A stretch of DNA of 53,879 bases from Bacteroides sp. An322 (GCF_002161765.1 NZ_NFIN01000023.1:1-53879); one strand, 5' to 3'. Positions 1-8,952 are shown, numbered from the stretch's first letter. Made by a program: numbers and translations. Notes: a model not told the origin generated them from the letters alone.

Positions 1-22
1 CATTGATTTTCAATGTTTATTG

Positions 23-96
23 CGGTGCGTACGGGACTCGAACCCGTGACCCCATGCGTGACAGGCATGTATTCTAACCAACTGAACTAACGCACC
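23..96 (-). tRNA. tRNA-Asp (GTC)
   Basis: Read on the minus strand, the sequence folds as a full cloverleaf. The acceptor arms GGTGCGT and ACGCACC pair, the T arm contains GGTTCGAGTCCC, and the anticodon loop CTGTCAC sits between CATGC and GCATG arms. The anticodon is therefore GTC, which reads aspartate codons. The discriminator base is G, as expected for tRNA-Asp. The CCA end is not encoded, so it must be added after transcription. No other tRNA is visible beside it. Confidence 0.97.
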
Positions 97-135
97 ATTT
101 TGTTTGTTTTGTTGCTTTCTCTCTCGATTGCGGTG

Positions 136-166
136 CAAAGGTACTACAAAATTCGGAATTACCAAA
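136..166 (-). promoter_or_regulatory. promoter of tRNA-Asp
   Basis: On the minus strand a TACCTTTG -7 box (136-143) lies exactly 19 bp downstream of a TTTG -33 box (163-166). This is the Bacteroidetes primary-sigma consensus. It lies about 40 bp upstream of the tRNA 5' end. Confidence 0.7.
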
Positions 167-255
167 TATTTGAAGATTATTTTTAGGAAAAAAGTGAGAA
201 AGTTTTTATATTCTAAGAATAAGAGTTATATTTAGGCATTAAAAAAGGAAGTTGT

Positions 256-846
256 ATGGATATGCGCATTTTCCAAGTACATTCAAATAAGGCGCTTCCA
301 CATGTGGGAAGTATTCTTATTGCTTCTCCACTATTGTATGACTATCATTTTGCACGTTCTGTCATTTTAATGGTTACACACAATATTGAAGGAAGTATGG
401 GTATTGTGATGAACAAGAACTTCAGGTATCATGTGTCGTTGAACCAGTTGGTGCCGAAATTGGCTTCTGTTCCTGTTATTCCTGTATTCAAGGGAGGTCC
501 TGTGGATCGGGATACGATTTTCTTTCTGCACGTGTTGAGTAATTTGGATGGAGCCCTTAATCTAGGCAACGGACTTTATCTGAACGGTGACTTTACGGCG
601 GTCCAGCAATACATATTGAACGGGAATCCGATTGACGGATATATCCGTTTCTTTGCCGGATATGCCGGTTGGGAACATAATCAGCTGGAAAAGGAAATTG
701 AAGATGACTCTTGGATGGTAGGCGAGACCAATAAACAGCATTTGCTGGACGAGAACTACCGGGACCTTTGGTTTAATAGTATGAATGAGTTAGGGAATCC
801 TTACCGTCTGTGGGCTACTTATCCTCAATACCCGTCTTGCAATTGA
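256..846 (+). CDS. yqgE: YqgE/AlgH family protein
   Basis: The 196-residue protein matches the YqgE/AlgH (UPF0301, DUF179) family in length and layout. It has an N-terminal G-S-I-L-I-A-S-P-L-L stretch, a following F-x-R-S-V-I-L-M-V strand, the G-S-M-G-I-V-M-N-K segment, and the F-x-G-Y-A-G-W segment near residue 135. It is a small cytoplasmic alpha/beta protein. The biochemical function is unknown; AlgH was named from alginate regulation in Pseudomonas, and nothing here supports that role. The start follows a purine-rich AAAAGGAAG stretch. The 3' end overlaps the convergent GNAT gene by 22 bp. Confidence 0.93.
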   Translation: MDMRIFQVHSNKALPHVGSILIASPLLYDYHFARSVILMVTHNIEGSMGIVMNKNFRYHVSLNQLVPKLASVPVIPVFKGGPVDRDTIFFLHVLSNLDGALNLGNGLYLNGDFTAVQQYILNGNPIDGYIRFFAGYAGWEHNQLEKEIEDDSWMVGETNKQHLLDENYRDLWFNSMNELGNPYRLWATYPQYPSCN

Positions 847-1379
847 CGGGCATTGCGTATCTTTTGTGCGATGCAAATGTCTTTGTACCCTTTGCCTGTA
901 TATATCCAGTCTTTCAGCGTGGCGCTAAAAGTATATCCTAGTTTCGTGAATAAGTGCAGGCAAGGGGCATTGTCTGTCCGGATGTAGGCATAAAGCTGGT
1001 GGATGCCTAACAGCTGGAAACAATGACGTTCCAGCAAGCATAAAGCGTCACGAGCTATGCCTTGCCGGCGGAATTCCTTTTTGATGACGATGCCGATTTC
1101 TGCCCGTTGGTGACGGGCATCGAAAGAGAATACATCAACGATGCCGGCTATCTTCCCGGATACATGTTCAATCATGAAGCGGAGCTGTCCGTCGGCAAAG
1201 AGATTGTTTTGGTTTTCGGCAATGTATTTTTTCAGTTGGTAGCGGGAATAAGGACCTGTTGCGCAACTGTTTTCCCATAAATCTTCGTCGTTTTCATAGA
1301 AGAGCATTTCATCAATATCCTCCGGTTCGGGAGCCCGGAGGCGGATTGTTTCTGTATGTAAAGATGCCGGTTTATTCAT
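825..1379 (-). CDS. GNAT family N-acetyltransferase (RimJ/RimL/SpeG-like)
   Basis: This 184-residue protein has the GNAT fold of the RimJ/RimL/SpeG branch. It opens with an E-T-I-R-L-R-A-P-E-P-E-D strand, and the acetyl-CoA loop is visible as K-K-E-F-R-R-Q-G-I-A-R-D-A near residues 100-112 (the Q/R-x-x-G-x-A motif). A late Y-A-Y-I-R-T-D-N-A-P-C-L-H-L-F-T-K-L-G-Y segment is the usual final strand and helix. It should transfer acetyl groups from acetyl-CoA to an amine; the substrate could be a protein N-terminus, a polyamine or an antibiotic, and cannot be read from sequence. Its start overlaps the end of the upstream membrane-protein gene by 8 bp, so it is probably the third gene of a recR operon. 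Confidence 0.9.
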   Translation of the reverse strand: MNKPASLHTETIRLRAPEPEDIDEMLFYENDEDLWENSCATGPYSRYQLKKYIAENQNNLFADGQLRFMIEHVSGKIAGIVDVFSFDARHQRAEIGIVIKKEFRRQGIARDALCLLERHCFQLLGIHQLYAYIRTDNAPCLHLFTKLGYTFSATLKDWIYTGKGYKDICIAQKIRNARQLQDGY

Positions 1380-1836
1380 CGGGATTCGAAATGTCTGATA
1401 AATGAAGTTCGTTCAATAGCCGTTCTTTGCTTGGTATGCAGAAGAGGGAAGCGATAATGACCATTCCGGCACATAATAATCCGGTTGTGTCCATGGTCCA
1501 ATAGTAGGCTGAGAGGTTTATCAGGGATGCGGTCAGCAATAAGGCGATACGGACTTCGCTCCAGCGGCGGTAGCTTTTCAGAGCCTTTGGAAGGGGAAGA
1601 CCGGTGACATAGCGGGTCAGCGAGAGGCTGAATATGCGTAATGATAAAGGAATCAGGCAGACGGTGAGCAGGATGCTTGCCACTTGCATGATGTATTCTG
1701 CCTGGGCATTTCCGGCAAGAAGGCCTTGCGGCAAAATCTCGCATTCATACAGTCCTGCCAATAATAGGGTGAGTATCCACAACAGTGCGTATTCTCCTTT
1801 TAAAATCCGTACCAAGCGTTTCAGTTCTTTTTCCAT
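1372..1836 (-). CDS. four-helix membrane protein of unknown function
   Basis: A 154-residue inner-membrane protein with four predicted hydrophobic helices at about residues 17-33, 48-72, 94-114 and 118-133. A basic loop after the second helix (L-P-K-A-L-K-S-Y-R-R) suggests the cytoplasmic side. No catalytic motif is visible and I do not recognise a named family. It lies 36 bp downstream of recR and overlaps the GNAT gene by 8 bp, an arrangement that fits one transcript. An overlapping reading frame of 122 codons in the same stretch is arginine- and proline-rich and is judged a shadow. Confidence 0.75.
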   Translation of the reverse strand: MEKELKRLVRILKGEYALLWILTLLLAGLYECEILPQGLLAGNAQAEYIMQVASILLTVCLIPLSLRIFSLSLTRYVTGLPLPKALKSYRRWSEVRIALLLTASLINLSAYYWTMDTTGLLCAGMVIIASLFCIPSKERLLNELHLSDISNPDE

Positions 1837-1872
1837 AAGCGAAAATTGTAAGTTGTTAAATTGTAAATGAAA

Positions 1873-2493
1873 TCATATCGTGGTCCCTGTAAATACAATC
1901 CGGTTGGCGATAGACCTTCCTAGGGTTATTTCATCGGTATATTCCAGTTCGTCGCCGATAGAAATGCCTCGGGCAATAATGGTCAGCTTCACATTGTAGG
2001 GAGCCAGTTTGCGGAAAATATAGAAGTTGGTCGTATCTCCTTCCATTGTAGAACTGAGTGCCAGAATCACTTCTGATATTGTTCCCGTCTTGACCCGTTC
2101 CACCAGGCTTTCTATTTGCAGGTCGGAAGGCCCGATGCCGTCCATGGGCGAAATGACTCCTCCTAATACATGATACAAACCCCGGTATTGTTGGGTGTTT
2201 TCAATCGCCATAACATCGCGTATGTTTTCTACAACGCAAATGGTAGAAGCGTCGCGCGAGGAATTGGAACAAATCTGACATACGTCTGTATCCGAAATGT
2301 TGTGGCATACTTTGCAATATTTCACTTCATGTTTCAGTCGGATAAGGGCATTGCCGAACGATTCTACCGCTTGTGTGTCTTGCCTTAACAGGTAGAGCAC
2401 CAGCCTCATAGCGGTTTTTCTGCCTATGCCGGGCAGTTTGGCGAATTCGTCTACCGCCTTTTCCAATAAAACGGACGGATATTGTTGGTTCAT
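1873..2493 (-). CDS. recR: recombination mediator RecR
   Basis: RecR works with RecF/RecO to load RecA on single-stranded gaps. The 206-residue product has the expected order: an N-terminal helix-hairpin-helix ([12 protein letters not shown], near residue 20), a four-cysteine zinc finger (C-K-V-C...C-Q-I-C, near residues 60-75), then a Toprim domain with C-V-V-E-N and the [12 protein letters not shown] segment. I chose the ATG at 2493, starting M-N-Q-Q-Y-P, because the 20 extra residues of the longer frame have no counterpart in the family and overlap the promoter (TACATTTG, minus strand, 2529-2536). It heads the recR/membrane protein/GNAT cluster. Confidence 0.96.
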   Translation of the reverse strand: MNQQYPSVLLEKAVDEFAKLPGIGRKTAMRLVLYLLRQDTQAVESFGNALIRLKHEVKYCKVCHNISDTDVCQICSNSSRDASTICVVENIRDVMAIENTQQYRGLYHVLGGVISPMDGIGPSDLQIESLVERVKTGTISEVILALSSTMEGDTTNFYIFRKLAPYNVKLTIIARGISIGDELEYTDEITLGRSIANRIVFTGTTI

Positions 2494-2528
2494 GTCTTTT
2501 TTATTCTTATCTGTTTTTTTCCAAGCCG

Positions 2529-2536
2529 CAAATGTA
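2529..2536 (-). promoter_or_regulatory. -7 box of the recR promoter
   Basis: The minus strand reads TACATTTG, a perfect TAnnTTTG. A TTTG lies 16 bp further upstream (2553-2556), a little closer than usual. The recR start codon is 36 bp downstream. Confidence 0.55.
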
Positions 2537-2611
2537 CGAAAATCCGGTTTCACAAACTAGTGTCTGGGGAAAAACTTTTTAATGCAGCCAGCCGTTCTGC
2601 TAATTAAAGTG

Positions 2612-2713
2612 TCAGTCCTACTAGGGAAGGACTGGAGTTTTTCCCTGGTCAGTACTGCTGTTTTACTAGGGTAGGATTGCAGTCCTACCCTAGTAGGATT
2701 AGAGAAGGACTAG
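2612..2713. repeat. cluster of inverted CCTACTAGGG/CCCTAGTAGG-type repeats
   Basis: This intergenic stretch is built from variants of one short sequence. At 2614-2633 AGTCCT and AGGACT form a 6-bp inverted repeat around CTAGGG. At 2665-2694 ACTAGGGTAGGA and TCCTACCCTAGT form a perfect 12-bp inverted repeat with a 6-base loop. A further GAAGGACTAG copy follows near 2705. The longer hairpin has no T-run next to it, so it is not a classic terminator. It lies between recR and the downstream end of a minus-strand gene. Confidence 0.7.
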
Positions 2714-2774
2714 CATGAAATAAGTGGTGTATACGGCTGGAGCGGGCGGGGCAGGCGGGAAAGTCAGCCGGGAG

Positions 2775-3545
2775 TTATTCGTTTTTTTCGGTCAGGAACT
2801 TCCAGTAGCGGACGGGCATGTCTTTTTTGTGTTTCACGGGATTGAGCCGTTCGCGGATGCAAATGGAGTCGAAATAGTTTTTCCATAAAGCCTGGTAGAG
2901 CTTTTCGTTTTTATCCAGCAAGTTTTCGTCTACTTTCCCTGTGATTAATGCGCGTTGAGCGGTATTGGTGAAAGTGATTTCGTTCACTTGCGTACCATTA
3001 TAAAAATATCCGTATTTGCGCTTGGCGTCGTAGATAATCCAAGGCTGGTCGGCGAAACGGTCTTGGAAGTGTCCGATAGTAAGCGGAATGACATCGTAAA
3101 GCGGCTCCATGATTCCGAAATAAGTGCCGTCTGCCAGTTTTTGGAAACGCATGAATTGAAGGATGCGGTACCGTTCTCCGCTTACTTTCCTGCCCAGTTG
3201 GGTTACGGCGAGAATTACGGGGTCGGCAAAATCGGTATTAATTGGAGTGGGTGAGTCAATCACTTTTTTCATATACCGCAACAAGAGCATCGGGGCTTCG
3301 GGCGATTCGGAGAGCCAGCAGTAGGTAAGTAGGGTAGAATTGCGATGCGGAAGTTTCCGGCAGAGTGCTTTCCATACCCGTTCGGATTTGCTAAGGTCGG
3401 TCACGACATGATGCGCTTCGTCATAGAACAAGGGCAAAGGCTCTGTTTCATGCAACAAGTTGTCGGGGAATGTTCTCCGTGCATACGCATCAAACAGAGC
3501 CGTAAGCAATCCTTCGAATGTCCGGTCGTAGGTGAAAATAATCAT
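2775..3545 (-). CDS. TIGR03915/DUF4130 family SAM-partner DNA metabolism protein
   Basis: The 256-residue protein starts M-I-I-F-T-Y-D-R-T-F-E-G-L-L-T-A-L-F, the signature opening of the DUF4130/TIGR03915 family. Other family features are R-V-W-K-A-L near residue 57, H-F-Q-D-R-F-A-D-Q-P-W near 157 and the Y-D-A-K-R-K-Y-G-Y-Y-type segment near 172. Members are usually paired with a radical-SAM protein (TIGR03916, SplB-like) and are thought to act in DNA repair or modification. That partner is absent from this window, as the neighbour is an aldose epimerase 11 bp upstream. The specific activity is unknown. Confidence 0.8.
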   Translation of the reverse strand: MIIFTYDRTFEGLLTALFDAYARRTFPDNLLHETEPLPLFYDEAHHVVTDLSKSERVWKALCRKLPHRNSTLLTYCWLSESPEAPMLLLRYMKKVIDSPTPINTDFADPVILAVTQLGRKVSGERYRILQFMRFQKLADGTYFGIMEPLYDVIPLTIGHFQDRFADQPWIIYDAKRKYGYFYNGTQVNEITFTNTAQRALITGKVDENLLDKNEKLYQALWKNYFDSICIRERLNPVKHKKDMPVRYWKFLTEKNE

Positions 3546-3556
3546 TCTTCGGAGGC

Positions 3557-4441
3557 TTATTCAACGTCTTCCAATATGATGGAATAGCTGGCTTCGAAAC
3601 TCTTGTCAGGCTGGAGCGATTGCATCCATTGGCGGTCTTTGAATTCCCCGTGATAACCTACGGTGTCACACCGTCCGTACCAAGGTTCGATACAGACGAA
3701 GGGGACATCAGGATGGGCTGCGCTGGGCGACCATACCGCAACGAGCGGACTATCGAATTCCAGGCTGAGGTAAGGAGTCTTCGATTTGTCCATAAGGGTG
3801 ATTTTCTTCAGTTGGCTGTTGTCGAAGATATACGTGTCGCATTGGAACGTGGCGGGAGTCAGTTCCAACAAACCTTCATTCAGCGTAAGGGTCTCCCGTT
3901 TATTCGATGTGCATCCTTTTTCTGTAGGCGATGTATATTCCAATGTTTTCTTGTCTTTGCCGAAGTCGAGGAATCCTCTTTCGCTTGTTGCCGGGTCTAA
4001 ATCACGGTAATAAAATGCCGGATGTGCCCCGATTTGGAAATACATGGTCTTGTTTCCGGTATTCTGTACGCTCCACATCACTTCGATGCGGTTTCCTTTC
4101 AGGCGGTATCCTATTTCAAGAACGAACGGGAACGGGTATTTTTGCAGGGTTTCCTCATTGCTTTCTAAACTATAAATCAGTGCATTCTCTTCTTCATACG
4201 AAAGCTGGAAGTCCATGTCACGGGCAAATCCGTGTTGTCCCAGTTCATATTTTTTCCCTTTGCAGTGGTAGACATTATTCCATACTCTGCCCACAATGGG
4301 AAAGAGTACAGGCGAATGGCGTCCCCAATATTTCGGGTCGGCTTGCCATAAGTATTCGGTTTCATTGGCTACGATGCTGGTCAATTCAGCTCCATGGTCG
4401 GCAATCTGGATGCTGATTTTGTCGTTTGAAAGTGTTTTCAT
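3557..4441 (-). CDS. aldose 1-epimerase family protein (LacX-like)
   Basis: A 294-residue galactose mutarotase-fold protein of the LacX/YeaD type. It has the N-terminal G-A-E-L-T-S-I-V and W-Q-A-D-P-K-Y-W-G-R-H-S-P-V-L-F-P-I-V-G segments, the H-G-F-A-R-D motif (about residue 70) with a likely catalytic histidine, I-G-A-H-P-A-F near residue 143, and the late C-I-E-P-W-Y-G-R segment near 254. It probably interconverts anomers of an aldose or sugar phosphate in the cytoplasm; the substrate is not visible. No signal peptide is present. It lies just upstream of, and is probably co-transcribed with, the DUF4130 gene. Confidence 0.92.
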   Translation of the reverse strand: MKTLSNDKISIQIADHGAELTSIVANETEYLWQADPKYWGRHSPVLFPIVGRVWNNVYHCKGKKYELGQHGFARDMDFQLSYEEENALIYSLESNEETLQKYPFPFVLEIGYRLKGNRIEVMWSVQNTGNKTMYFQIGAHPAFYYRDLDPATSERGFLDFGKDKKTLEYTSPTEKGCTSNKRETLTLNEGLLELTPATFQCDTYIFDNSQLKKITLMDKSKTPYLSLEFDSPLVAVWSPSAAHPDVPFVCIEPWYGRCDTVGYHGEFKDRQWMQSLQPDKSFEASYSIILEDVE

Positions 4442-4593
4442 GTGTTTGTTTTTTATGTCGTTTTCTTTTCGATTGGTTGTATTTTTGTTTCAAAAGTAAT
4501 AATTTTCTTCGCTTGTCGGTATAAAATATTGAAGTTATTTTTGCAGTGTATACAATTTTTACATACATTTGTGATAGCCAATAAAAGAAACCA

Positions 4594-6657
4594 ATGTATC
4601 GGAAAATTATAATAAGTGGATTTGTTTGCCTTTTAGGGGTTTTGATAGGAGGGTGTGCCAGGCAAAAGGACGTAGGAGATGAAATGATTTCTTACCAGTC
4701 TTTGTTCGGACAATTGACGGACACTTTGAGCAATGATCCGGCATACGTTTGTATGCAAGTTGATAGCCTGCTTCCTCATGTGAAGGATAGCATTGTGTAT
4801 TATCAGGCATTCGTGTTGAAGTCGAAAGCGAAGATGTTTATGTCCGAGATTGATTCGGCGGAATATCTGTTGGATGCTATCGGGCGTTTCTGCTCATCCC
4901 GTTCGGTGCCAGAGGAGGCCTTGTGGGGTTTATCGGCAGATGTGGCTAATATGAAAGGCAATCTGTATGCCCGTACAGCTGCTTATGATTCGGCAAGGAA
5001 GGCTTTTACCGATGCTTATCATTTTTGTGAGAAAACCGGAAATCGGAATGATTTGTTCAATATCTCATTAAATTTGGCAGATGCGCATGTCTTCGAAGGC
5101 CAGTACGACAAAGGGGCATTCTGGTATCGTAAAGCGTTAAGGCTTGCTGATTCCTTGAATTTGTCTGATGAATATCGTTTCCCTGTGTATTATGGCTTGG
5201 CTCAGGTCAATATGAATTTGCGTGATTTCGGGATGTGTGATTATTATTTTGACCTTGCAGGGAAATACTACGGGCAGATGAAGCCTTACGAAAAGCATAT
5301 TTATCTGAACAACCGTGGAAATTCGTATTATTATCGGGAAGATTATCCGTCTGCTTTGTCTTATTTCCGGCGTTTGCTGGCTTTCTTGAGCCAGTATCCT
5401 GAAATGAAGTTTGAACGTAATCTGACAATGGTCAATTTGGGGGAGGTTTTTCTCTTGATGAACGAAACTGACTCTGCTACCTATTACTTGAACCAGTGTT
5501 ATCCTTATTTTCAAGAGATAGGAAACATTTCGGCGTTGTATTATATTGACACGCAATTGATAGAGTTGGCTTTGAAAAAGAACAATCTGCCTTTGGCTAG
5601 AAAACGTTTGCGGGATGCGGTAAAGCCTGATGTGGTAGACCCGAATATGCTTCACATTCGGAACCGCTATTTGCAGCATTATTTTGAGGAAAGTGGAGAT
5701 TTCAGGCAGGCGTATGTTTATTTAAAGGAAAATAACCGCATTGACGATTCGATACGGAACGAACGTATTAAGATGCGTGCGGCGATGATTGCTCTCCAGT
5801 ACCGTCAAGACAGTACTTTGATGAATAAAGAGATGCTTATCCAGCAAAATAAGAATAAAGTGTTGCGCTTGAACCAATGGCTCTATGGAGGCGCGTTGGT
5901 CGTGCTTCTTGCGGCGATGTTCGGATTGTTTTTCTTCCTTTACCGGAAGAAAAAACGCCTTGAGGCAGAGCGGGATTTGAAGATGTCTATCAACTCGTTG
6001 CGTTTGGCTAATATCCGAAACCGCATTTCGCCTCATTTTATCTTTAACGTATTGAATCGGGAAATGTCTCTGAAGCGGGAGCCGGAAGGGGAGACTTACA
6101 TGAAAGGACTGGTGAAATTGATTCGGCGTAATCTGGAATTGGCAGATAGTCTTGCGGTGACGTTATGTGACGAACTGGATTTTGTACAGACTTATATTGA
6201 TTTGGAAAGCGAGACGTTGAAGCCCGATTTTGTTTATACATTGGATGTTGATTCTTCCATTGATTTGTCTGGTATACAGATTCCGGCAATGTTGTTGCAG
6301 ATTCCGGTAGAGAATGCAATCAAACACGGTTTGCGGGGAAAATCGGGTGCCAAGCGTTTGAATATCCGGATAAGGAAAGGAGAAAAGGATATCGAAATAG
6401 TCATTTGGGACAATGGGGGAGGCTACCGAAGCACAGGAAGCCATGCATCTGCTTCGGCAGGTACAGGCACAGGGATGAAAGTGATTACCCGTACATTGCA
6501 ATTGCTGAACGCATATAACCGTTCTCCGATTGTAATGAAGATAAATAATGTGATGATAAAGGATGAGGCAGGATGTGAAGTTTATTTTAAATTGCCCTTA
6601 GATTATTCGTATGAATTGAGAAAACAAAAAAAGTCTTTTTATGGAACAACTGATTAG
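4594..6657 (+). CDS. LytS-type sensor histidine kinase with TPR sensor domain
   Basis: This 687-residue protein is the sensor of a two-component pair. Residues 1-21 are a lipoprotein signal ending in G-G-C, followed by a tetratricopeptide region (about 30-400) in which A-Y-D-S-A-R-K-A-F and similar helices repeat. A transmembrane helix follows at about 428-448, then a short coiled coil and a His-kinase domain (Pfam His_kinase type). The phospho-acceptor motif is S-P-H-F-I-F-N-V-L-N near residue 481, and the N box is P-V-E-N-A-I-K-H-G near 570. The D-N-G-G-G ATP-lid motif follows near 607. It should phosphorylate the LytTR regulator whose gene overlaps it by 17 bp. A lipobox on a transmembrane sensor kinase is unusual. 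Confidence 0.93.
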   Translation: MYRKIIISGFVCLLGVLIGGCARQKDVGDEMISYQSLFGQLTDTLSNDPAYVCMQVDSLLPHVKDSIVYYQAFVLKSKAKMFMSEIDSAEYLLDAIGRFCSSRSVPEEALWGLSADVANMKGNLYARTAAYDSARKAFTDAYHFCEKTGNRNDLFNISLNLADAHVFEGQYDKGAFWYRKALRLADSLNLSDEYRFPVYYGLAQVNMNLRDFGMCDYYFDLAGKYYGQMKPYEKHIYLNNRGNSYYYREDYPSALSYFRRLLAFLSQYPEMKFERNLTMVNLGEVFLLMNETDSATYYLNQCYPYFQEIGNISALYYIDTQLIELALKKNNLPLARKRLRDAVKPDVVDPNMLHIRNRYLQHYFEESGDFRQAYVYLKENNRIDDSIRNERIKMRAAMIALQYRQDSTLMNKEMLIQQNKNKVLRLNQWLYGGALVVLLAAMFGLFFFLYRKKKRLEAERDLKMSINSLRLANIRNRISPHFIFNVLNREMSLKREPEGETYMKGLVKLIRRNLELADSLAVTLCDELDFVQTYIDLESETLKPDFVYTLDVDSSIDLSGIQIPAMLLQIPVENAIKHGLRGKSGAKRLNIRIRKGEKDIEIVIWDNGGGYRSTGSHASASAGTGTGMKVITRTLQLLNAYNRSPIVMKINNVMIKDEAGCEVYFKLPLDYSYELRKQKKSFYGTTD

Positions 6658-7390
6658 GACGGTCATTATAGACGATGAAGAAAGTGCAATCGATAATTTG
6701 TGCTTCGAACTGCGGCGTTATGCTAATATTACGGTAAAAGGTACCGCACGGACTGGAGTCATGGGAGTCAAGTTGATAGAAAAGGTCAAGCCTGACTTGT
6801 TGTTTTTAGATGTGGAATTGCCGGATATGTCGGGAATGGATGTTGTGGCGAAGTTGCGTGACCACATATCGTGGAACATGCGGGTCATTTTTTATACGGC
6901 GTATAATAAATATGTAATAGAAGCCTTGCGTAGTGCCGCGTTTGATTTCTTGCAAAAACCGATTGATTCGAACGAGCTTCAGACGATTATGTCACGTTTA
7001 TGCGAACAGGGAAGGAGCGGGGATGTAGGGAATATCAATGCTTTGTTTGCCGAACGCCCTTTTATGGTCGTGACACCTACGGGAGATTTACGTTTCCTCC
7101 ATTCGTCTGAAATAGGTTTCTTCCGGTATTTGTCGAATCGTAAAATATGGGAAGCGGCTTTGGCAGACGGTACGTTTTTGCCTTTACGGCGCAATACGAC
7201 GGCAGAGCAATTATGTGCATACGATTCGTCTTTCGTACAAATACATCAGTCGTTTATCATTAATATGCATTATCTGATGATGGTGCAGGATAACCGTTGC
7301 ATCATGTATCCGCCATTTAATACTGTAGACGAGCTGATGGTGTCGAAAAAATATAAGAAGCAGATGGTGGAACGTTTCTATCAATTGTAA
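6641..7390 (+). CDS. LytTR family response regulator
   Basis: The 249-residue protein has a receiver domain (residues 6-120) with the acidic pair D-D-E-E near residue 11, the phospho-acceptor aspartate in L-L-F-L-D-V-E-L-P-D (about residue 56) and the conserved lysine in Q-K-P-I-D. A LytTR DNA-binding domain follows at about 145-249 with F-F-R-Y-L-S-N-R-K-I-W and F-V-Q-I-H-Q-S-F-I-I-N. It overlaps its cognate kinase by 17 bp, which implies translational coupling. The DUF5723 gene downstream is a plausible but unproven target. Confidence 0.95.
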   Translation: MEQLIRTVIIDDEESAIDNLCFELRRYANITVKGTARTGVMGVKLIEKVKPDLLFLDVELPDMSGMDVVAKLRDHISWNMRVIFYTAYNKYVIEALRSAAFDFLQKPIDSNELQTIMSRLCEQGRSGDVGNINALFAERPFMVVTPTGDLRFLHSSEIGFFRYLSNRKIWEAALADGTFLPLRRNTTAEQLCAYDSSFVQIHQSFIINMHYLMMVQDNRCIMYPPFNTVDELMVSKKYKKQMVERFYQL

Positions 7391-7493
7391 GTTTTAACCG
7401 TATAGTCGCTAAATTAGAACATTTGGTTCGTAAAACTAATGCTTTAGTAATAAACATCCGTCTTAGTCATGTGTGTGATATTTAGGAATTGGT

Positions 7494-7501
7494 TATATTT
7501 G
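7494..7501 (+). promoter_or_regulatory. -7 box of the DUF5723 gene
   Basis: TATATTTG matches TAnnTTTG and lies 25 bp upstream of the ATG at 7527, in a gap of 136 bp after the response regulator. No terminator hairpin is seen in that gap, so some read-through is possible. Confidence 0.5.
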
Positions 7502-7526
7502 TATCAATAATTAACGGTGAACATAA

Positions 7527-8909
7527 ATGGAAAGTTTTTGGAATAAAAAGGTATTCGTGATTGTGTGTGCTGTTTTTTTAGGAACAGTTGCACATGCTCA
7601 GTATCTCCGTACTTCTTATTTTATGGAGGGAACAAGTTCGAGTTTGCAGTTAAATCCAGGATTACAACCGACAAGAGGATATTTTAATGTTCCTGTGTTG
7701 GGAGGATTGAATGGAAGCGTATCTTCGAATGTATTAGGCTTTTCTGATATTATTGATGTATTGGATTCGGGCGAAGACCTTTTTGCGAATGATGATTTAT
7801 ATGGGCGTTTGAAAGGGAATAACCGTTTGAATCTGACAGGGAATACAGAAATCTTGTCCTTTGGTTGGTATGCCGGCAAAGGTTTTTGGAGTGTCAATGT
7901 AGGTCTTCGGGCAGATGTGGGTGCTTCCATTCCGAAGTCGATGTTTGAGTACATGCGTGATGCTAATGGATTTTCTTTGGCAACCGGAATTCAAAATTAT
8001 ACTATAGGTAATGAGAGCTTTCATGTTAATGCCTATGGCGAAATAGGTTTAGGGTATTCTCGTCAGATAACCGACAAATTGTCTGTAGGTGGGCGTGCAA
8101 AGGTTTTGTTAGGTTTGGCTCATGCTGAAATGGAAATCGAGCGGTTTGATGTGGATATGGATATTCCGGCAGCCAGTGCAGAATACATTAGTCCGGAAGA
8201 TTGGTATGGCAGGCATTACGGCTATGATGTGCAGGCTCATGTGACCACTTCATTTAAAGGAGGAGGTTTGGATTTTGATGAAAATGGAAATATCAGTGGA
8301 TTTGATTTCGATGGCGGATTTGGCATTTCTGGTATGGGCTTCGGCATTGACTTAGGTGCAAGTTATAAATTATTGGACAATGTAACGTTATCGGCTGCTG
8401 TATTGGATTTGGGATTTATTAAATGGAAAAGTGGTTCTACCCGTGTGGCTTCGGTTGAAGAGTCTAATAATGTAGTGATTAACGCTGATAATTACGACCA
8501 ATATCTGAATGATGATTTCTTGAGCCTGGAGCGTTTTAATTTGAAAGAAAATCCTGAGGCTGCTGGTTCAGAAACTACGAAATTGTCATCTACTCTTTTA
8601 TTGGCAGGTGAATACGCTTTGTTGGATAATAAATTAAGTCTCGGCGCCATGTATACGGTACGTTTTGTTCAGCCTAAGGCATTGAATGAGTTGACTCTTT
8701 CGGCAACATATCGTCCGAAGAATTGGTTTAACATTGCCGGCAGTTATTCTCCTATTCAGGCAGGCGGAAAGTCGTTTGGTGTTGCTTTGAAGTTGGGACC
8801 TTTGTTCTTAGGTACAGATTATATGTTTTTCGGAAACAGTTCGAAGGCTGTAAATGCTTTCCTTGGTTTATCTATTCCATTAGGTAAGAGCAGAAGTACG
8901 GATATTTGA
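7527..8909 (+). CDS. DUF5723 family outer-membrane beta-barrel protein
   Basis: A 460-residue secreted protein with a cleavable signal peptide (hydrophobic residues 9-22, then A-H-A-Q). The mature part begins Y-L-R-T-S-Y-F-M-E-G-T and continues S-L-Q-L-N-P-G-L-Q-P-T-R-G-Y-F-N-V-P, the hallmark opening of DUF5723 proteins. The rest alternates hydrophobic and polar residues in beta strands, with an F-G-I-S-G-M-G-F-G-I-D-L-G-A-S-Y segment near 268 typical of PorV/FadL-like barrels. It ends in short strands and lacks a T9SS sorting domain. Function is unknown. It lies downstream of the LytS/LytTR pair on the same strand. Confidence 0.85.
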   Translation: MESFWNKKVFVIVCAVFLGTVAHAQYLRTSYFMEGTSSSLQLNPGLQPTRGYFNVPVLGGLNGSVSSNVLGFSDIIDVLDSGEDLFANDDLYGRLKGNNRLNLTGNTEILSFGWYAGKGFWSVNVGLRADVGASIPKSMFEYMRDANGFSLATGIQNYTIGNESFHVNAYGEIGLGYSRQITDKLSVGGRAKVLLGLAHAEMEIERFDVDMDIPAASAEYISPEDWYGRHYGYDVQAHVTTSFKGGGLDFDENGNISGFDFDGGFGISGMGFGIDLGASYKLLDNVTLSAAVLDLGFIKWKSGSTRVASVEESNNVVINADNYDQYLNDDFLSLERFNLKENPEAAGSETTKLSSTLLLAGEYALLDNKLSLGAMYTVRFVQPKALNELTLSATYRPKNWFNIAGSYSPIQAGGKSFGVALKLGPLFLGTDYMFFGNSSKAVNAFLGLSIPLGKSRSTDI

Positions 8910-8952
8910 TTCACATAGGATAAATATCAAGTTTTAGTAAGTTTTAAAATAG

